From positions 1,550,001-1,614,000 of the forward strand of contig NW_027460401.1 of the NCBI RefSeq assembly GCF_050947875.1: a stretch of 64,000 bases of DNA, read 5' to 3'. Source of the stretch: Dermacentor variabilis (lineage: Eukaryota; Arthropoda; Arachnida; Ixodida; Ixodidae). A program made the position numbers and the translations under genes. Positions 61,611 to 64,000 of the stretch are shown here, in pieces (position 1 is the stretch's first letter; every line of letters begins with the position of its first letter). Under the pieces are notes generated by a model, which worked only from the letters and a program-made list of their open reading frames with translations, did no database searches and was not told where the DNA came from.

Positions 61611-63504
61611 GGCTCACAGTGCAGTCCGAACCACTTGGGCGAAGCCGCTTTATGTTTTAAAGCGCAGTTGCAGTCTTACGCTGCGCACGTTTTCGGCTCC
61701 GCAACGACGTCGAGGTGGAGTTAGAACGCGGCACGTGGCACGACGAGTGTTTACAGCGGCGTGCGTCTGGGGGCTCGTTTTTTCTCTTTACGGCGGGTGG
61801 CGTCACGCGCGACCCTTTCAGACGCGACTAATGCGCATGCGCCGTCGCGCCATGAAAAAAGGCGCAGCTCGCAACGTTGGTTGCCTCGGCGGCTTCTCGG
61901 CTTCAGCGCGGACGCCCGATCTCCCCGTAGGGGCGCGCGGCGTTGTCGCCCTTGGACACGGAACCGCACGGCAGAAATGCGCCTGTCCATGAAATTGCTA
62001 TCGCAATAGCAGAGCTGTAAGCCTCTGCTAGCGACTCAAAGGTAAAGCGCTACGCGCGAGTAGCGGCGGCGCTGTTACCCAATTGGCACCTTATTCTCAT
62101 GATCATCAGAATCACTCTGTTTGCATATAGAAGCAACTGCGGCTGCGGTATGCAGACGTGTACAACTTACGCGCTCCAGACAGCACTTACGGGTGTTGCA
62201 TAATATGCATGCCGCATAATGGTGCGCGTGTACTCTTTTCGCTCAGCAAAACAGTGAAGGTTCAGAAGCGCGCAGCCGCGATCGTTACTTGCATGATTTT
62301 GACCGTTTGCCAAAGCATGGGCAATGGTATTTGGCCACCGTAATCGTGAACGACAAAGATCGTGCCATTTAGCACTATATATCCCGGGGACTTTGACGGA
62401 TCTTCGGGGAGCACTTGCAGCAGCATGCGCTCACAAATGCTTACTGTGTACACGATAAATTGAGCTTTCCCCTGCCTGCCTCGCGCTGTCGGAGTGCCAA
62501 GCTGCTGTAGCTGTCGCTCGCCCCTTTGATAGAATGCTGTTTACTAACCGGAGGGGCCCAATTCATAGAGCTGTTGGTTCGATCAGTGCCCTTTGCCATT
62601 TGCTGGCCGTCTTCGCTAATAATTCCTCCAGCATCGGAATTGGCTCAAGTTTTCTATGATGAACAATCCTACATAACCTAAGAGCTTTTTTTTGTGAACA
62701 AAGGCCCATCTTTTGCGCGCTGAGGAGAACACGGTGACGTCAACAACGGCTTGCCACATCACAGAGCTGCAGCCATCGAGTCACTATATATACGCAGCAG
62801 CACACGCTTGAAATACAAAAACCTGATCAAGCCCACCAGTTTTTGTCGTTGCCGGTACATTCGGCTATGGGTTACATATGGGGAAAATGTCCGGAGCCCT
62901 GTAGTATACAAGTGTGAAAACATTGCGGACGGTGTGCCTTCTTTCTGTGACAAGATAATTTACCTGGCCGAGTAGCTGTTTGCTGTGCATGTAACTTGGA
63001 GGGAAAGAACATACCCTCACAGCACCGGCGCTCTTATATATGACTAAGCTATCTTTTAATTCTGCACCCACCGCTGCACAACGCGACGAGCAGATGCGGA
63101 GCAGCGTCCCCCCAAGCGAACGAATGGTTCACGTTTCGATGCATCGCGCCCTGCGACGTTCAATCAGCAGCTGGTTGCGTATCGAGGCCACCTTCGTAGT
63201 CGAGCATACAGTGACACGCAAATTGTGTTGAATTTTGTGCTTTCGTATGTCGCTCGTAGTACATTGGTACGACCGGGCCACGAACCCTAATTATTCCTTT
63301 GCCCGTATTAATTGTTCGCAAGATCATATGTCACACGAAATCTTGATGCAGGACATAACGTTAGCGGAGGCGGCCCGACGACCGGCAAGTGTGCCTCGCG
63401 AGCTTCGCGAATTCGTCCCGCTGCGAAAAAGAGCGTCGCACATCGGCTCTGCTCGCGTTAGTCGTGTATAAGGGACGTTCGGTTTGTAGCGCCCATCGCC
63501 TATG
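61611..63504. other. No recognisable gene
   Basis: 61,640-62,060 is CpG-rich, with biased frames on both strands. An inverted TGCTAT..ATAGCA motif is at about 61,996-62,010. 62,100-63,500 shows short frames without domains. A TATATATA run at about 62,785 could be a TATA box, but nothing supports a transcript. Confidence 0.45.
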
Positions 63505-63583
63505 CAAACCACTGCAGGCGGGGATCGAACCAGCGGTCTCGGCACCTCAACAGGCCTTGCACTGAGCCACATCGCAGCGGGTG
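63505..63583 (-). mobile_element. tRNA-like SINE head or tRNA pseudogene
   Basis: On the minus strand TGGCTCAGTGCAAGGCCTG resembles box A (63,552-63,570) and GGTTCGATCCC is a perfect box B (about 63,521-63,531), about 40 bases apart. The acceptor stem does not pair, so this is not a functional tRNA. A different family from the Ruka-like copies. Confidence 0.5.
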
Positions 63584-64000
63584 AATATTATTTTAACACT
63601 GCTATTTTTTACGTATGTTTGCGAAATTTAAACAACTTCATGACAAAATTTTGCATGATAAAATTTTGCCAGAACCCCTGTAGCCTTCGCCGTGAGTGTG
63701 CATCAGAAATCGCATCAGAAATAAATAAATACAAAAAAGCGAGCGTAATCATAGGCGTATTCTGCGCCACAGTGTATTTGCCGCTCGGCCAACGGGAGTT
63801 GGAAAACAAGAAATCTGCGAAAACCACAACTTAGCCATGCCTAAGCCACGTATATAAAACGATCTAGAGCATAAGACGACCTAGAGTCGAAACTAGAGTA
63901 TAAAACGACCTAGAGTAACTTAACATGTCGAAACTGTGCCTGCGTGAATTCAGGGTGTCTAGGGCCTAGTCAGGTGACCATGTGTGTCACCTTTAGCACT
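63584..64000. other. No gene; short tandem repeat at the end
   Basis: 63,852-63,917 contains three imperfect units built on ATAAAACGACCTAGAG (one with ATAAGACGACC). Otherwise AT-rich without coding evidence. Confidence 0.55.

Noticed and set aside
62262..62453. 63-codon minus-strand frame with a protein-like sequence
   Set aside because: No family recognised, short, and without start context or neighbours to support it.
63505..63583. Functional tRNA gene
   Set aside because: Box B is good, but the acceptor stem does not pair and box A is imperfect.

Overview
The window is repeat-dominated nuclear DNA, most likely from a metastriate hard tick. This is inferred from three copies or relics of a tRNA-headed SINE that I recognise as the ixodid Ruka type, from LINE, Penelope and P-type families typical of ticks, and from the lack of operons or prokaryotic signals. 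I found no intact host gene. Nearly every region with recognisable protein homology belongs to a transposable element.

Layout. 0-10 kb: an RTE endonuclease scrap; a P-element/THAP9-like transposase relic that keeps a spliceable intron; an RTE reverse transcriptase split by a TTAA-flanked THAP-bearing DNA transposon; a Penelope-like element (PLE); an internally deleted LINE. 11.6-20.3 kb: CR1-like and RTE scraps, then a 5'-truncated I-group LINE with RNase H. 20.3-27.8 kb: mostly unassigned, with a minisatellite and a SINE relic. 27.8-37.5 kb: a 5'-truncated I-group LINE copy split into consecutive pieces by a block that holds a LINE with a 2A-like peptide motif and a nearly complete 4.4-kb Gypsy-type LTR retrotransposon (LTRs, TSD, primer site, polypurine tract). 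The same LINE copy also carries a 650-bp DNA-transposon insertion, and an intact relative elsewhere in the window supplies the empty site. 38.3-48.1 kb: a hAT transposase gene interrupted by a LINE, which is itself interrupted by two PLEs, each of which carries a SINE. 48.2-52.5 kb: unassigned, with a perfect 48-bp inverted repeat. 52.5-59.2 kb: a nearly full-length I-group LINE with a 1,224-codon ORF2, next to a PLE. 59-64 kb: a CR1-like LINE 3' end, a tRNA-like SINE head and unassigned DNA.

The elements record their own order of insertion. In the 38-48 kb nest the order is hAT, then LINE, then PLEs, then SINEs. In the 28-37 kb nest it is I-group LINE, then the inserted block, then Gypsy. 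The best candidates for current or recent activity are the 1,224-codon LINE ORF2 at 52.65-56.33 kb and the Gypsy element, which has one frame break in pol. The most unusual signals are the 2A-like motif in LINE ORF1, the multi-level nest with target-site duplications at several levels, the PLE terminal inverted repeats, and the 48-bp inverted repeat. All family assignments are by eye; no database search was run.
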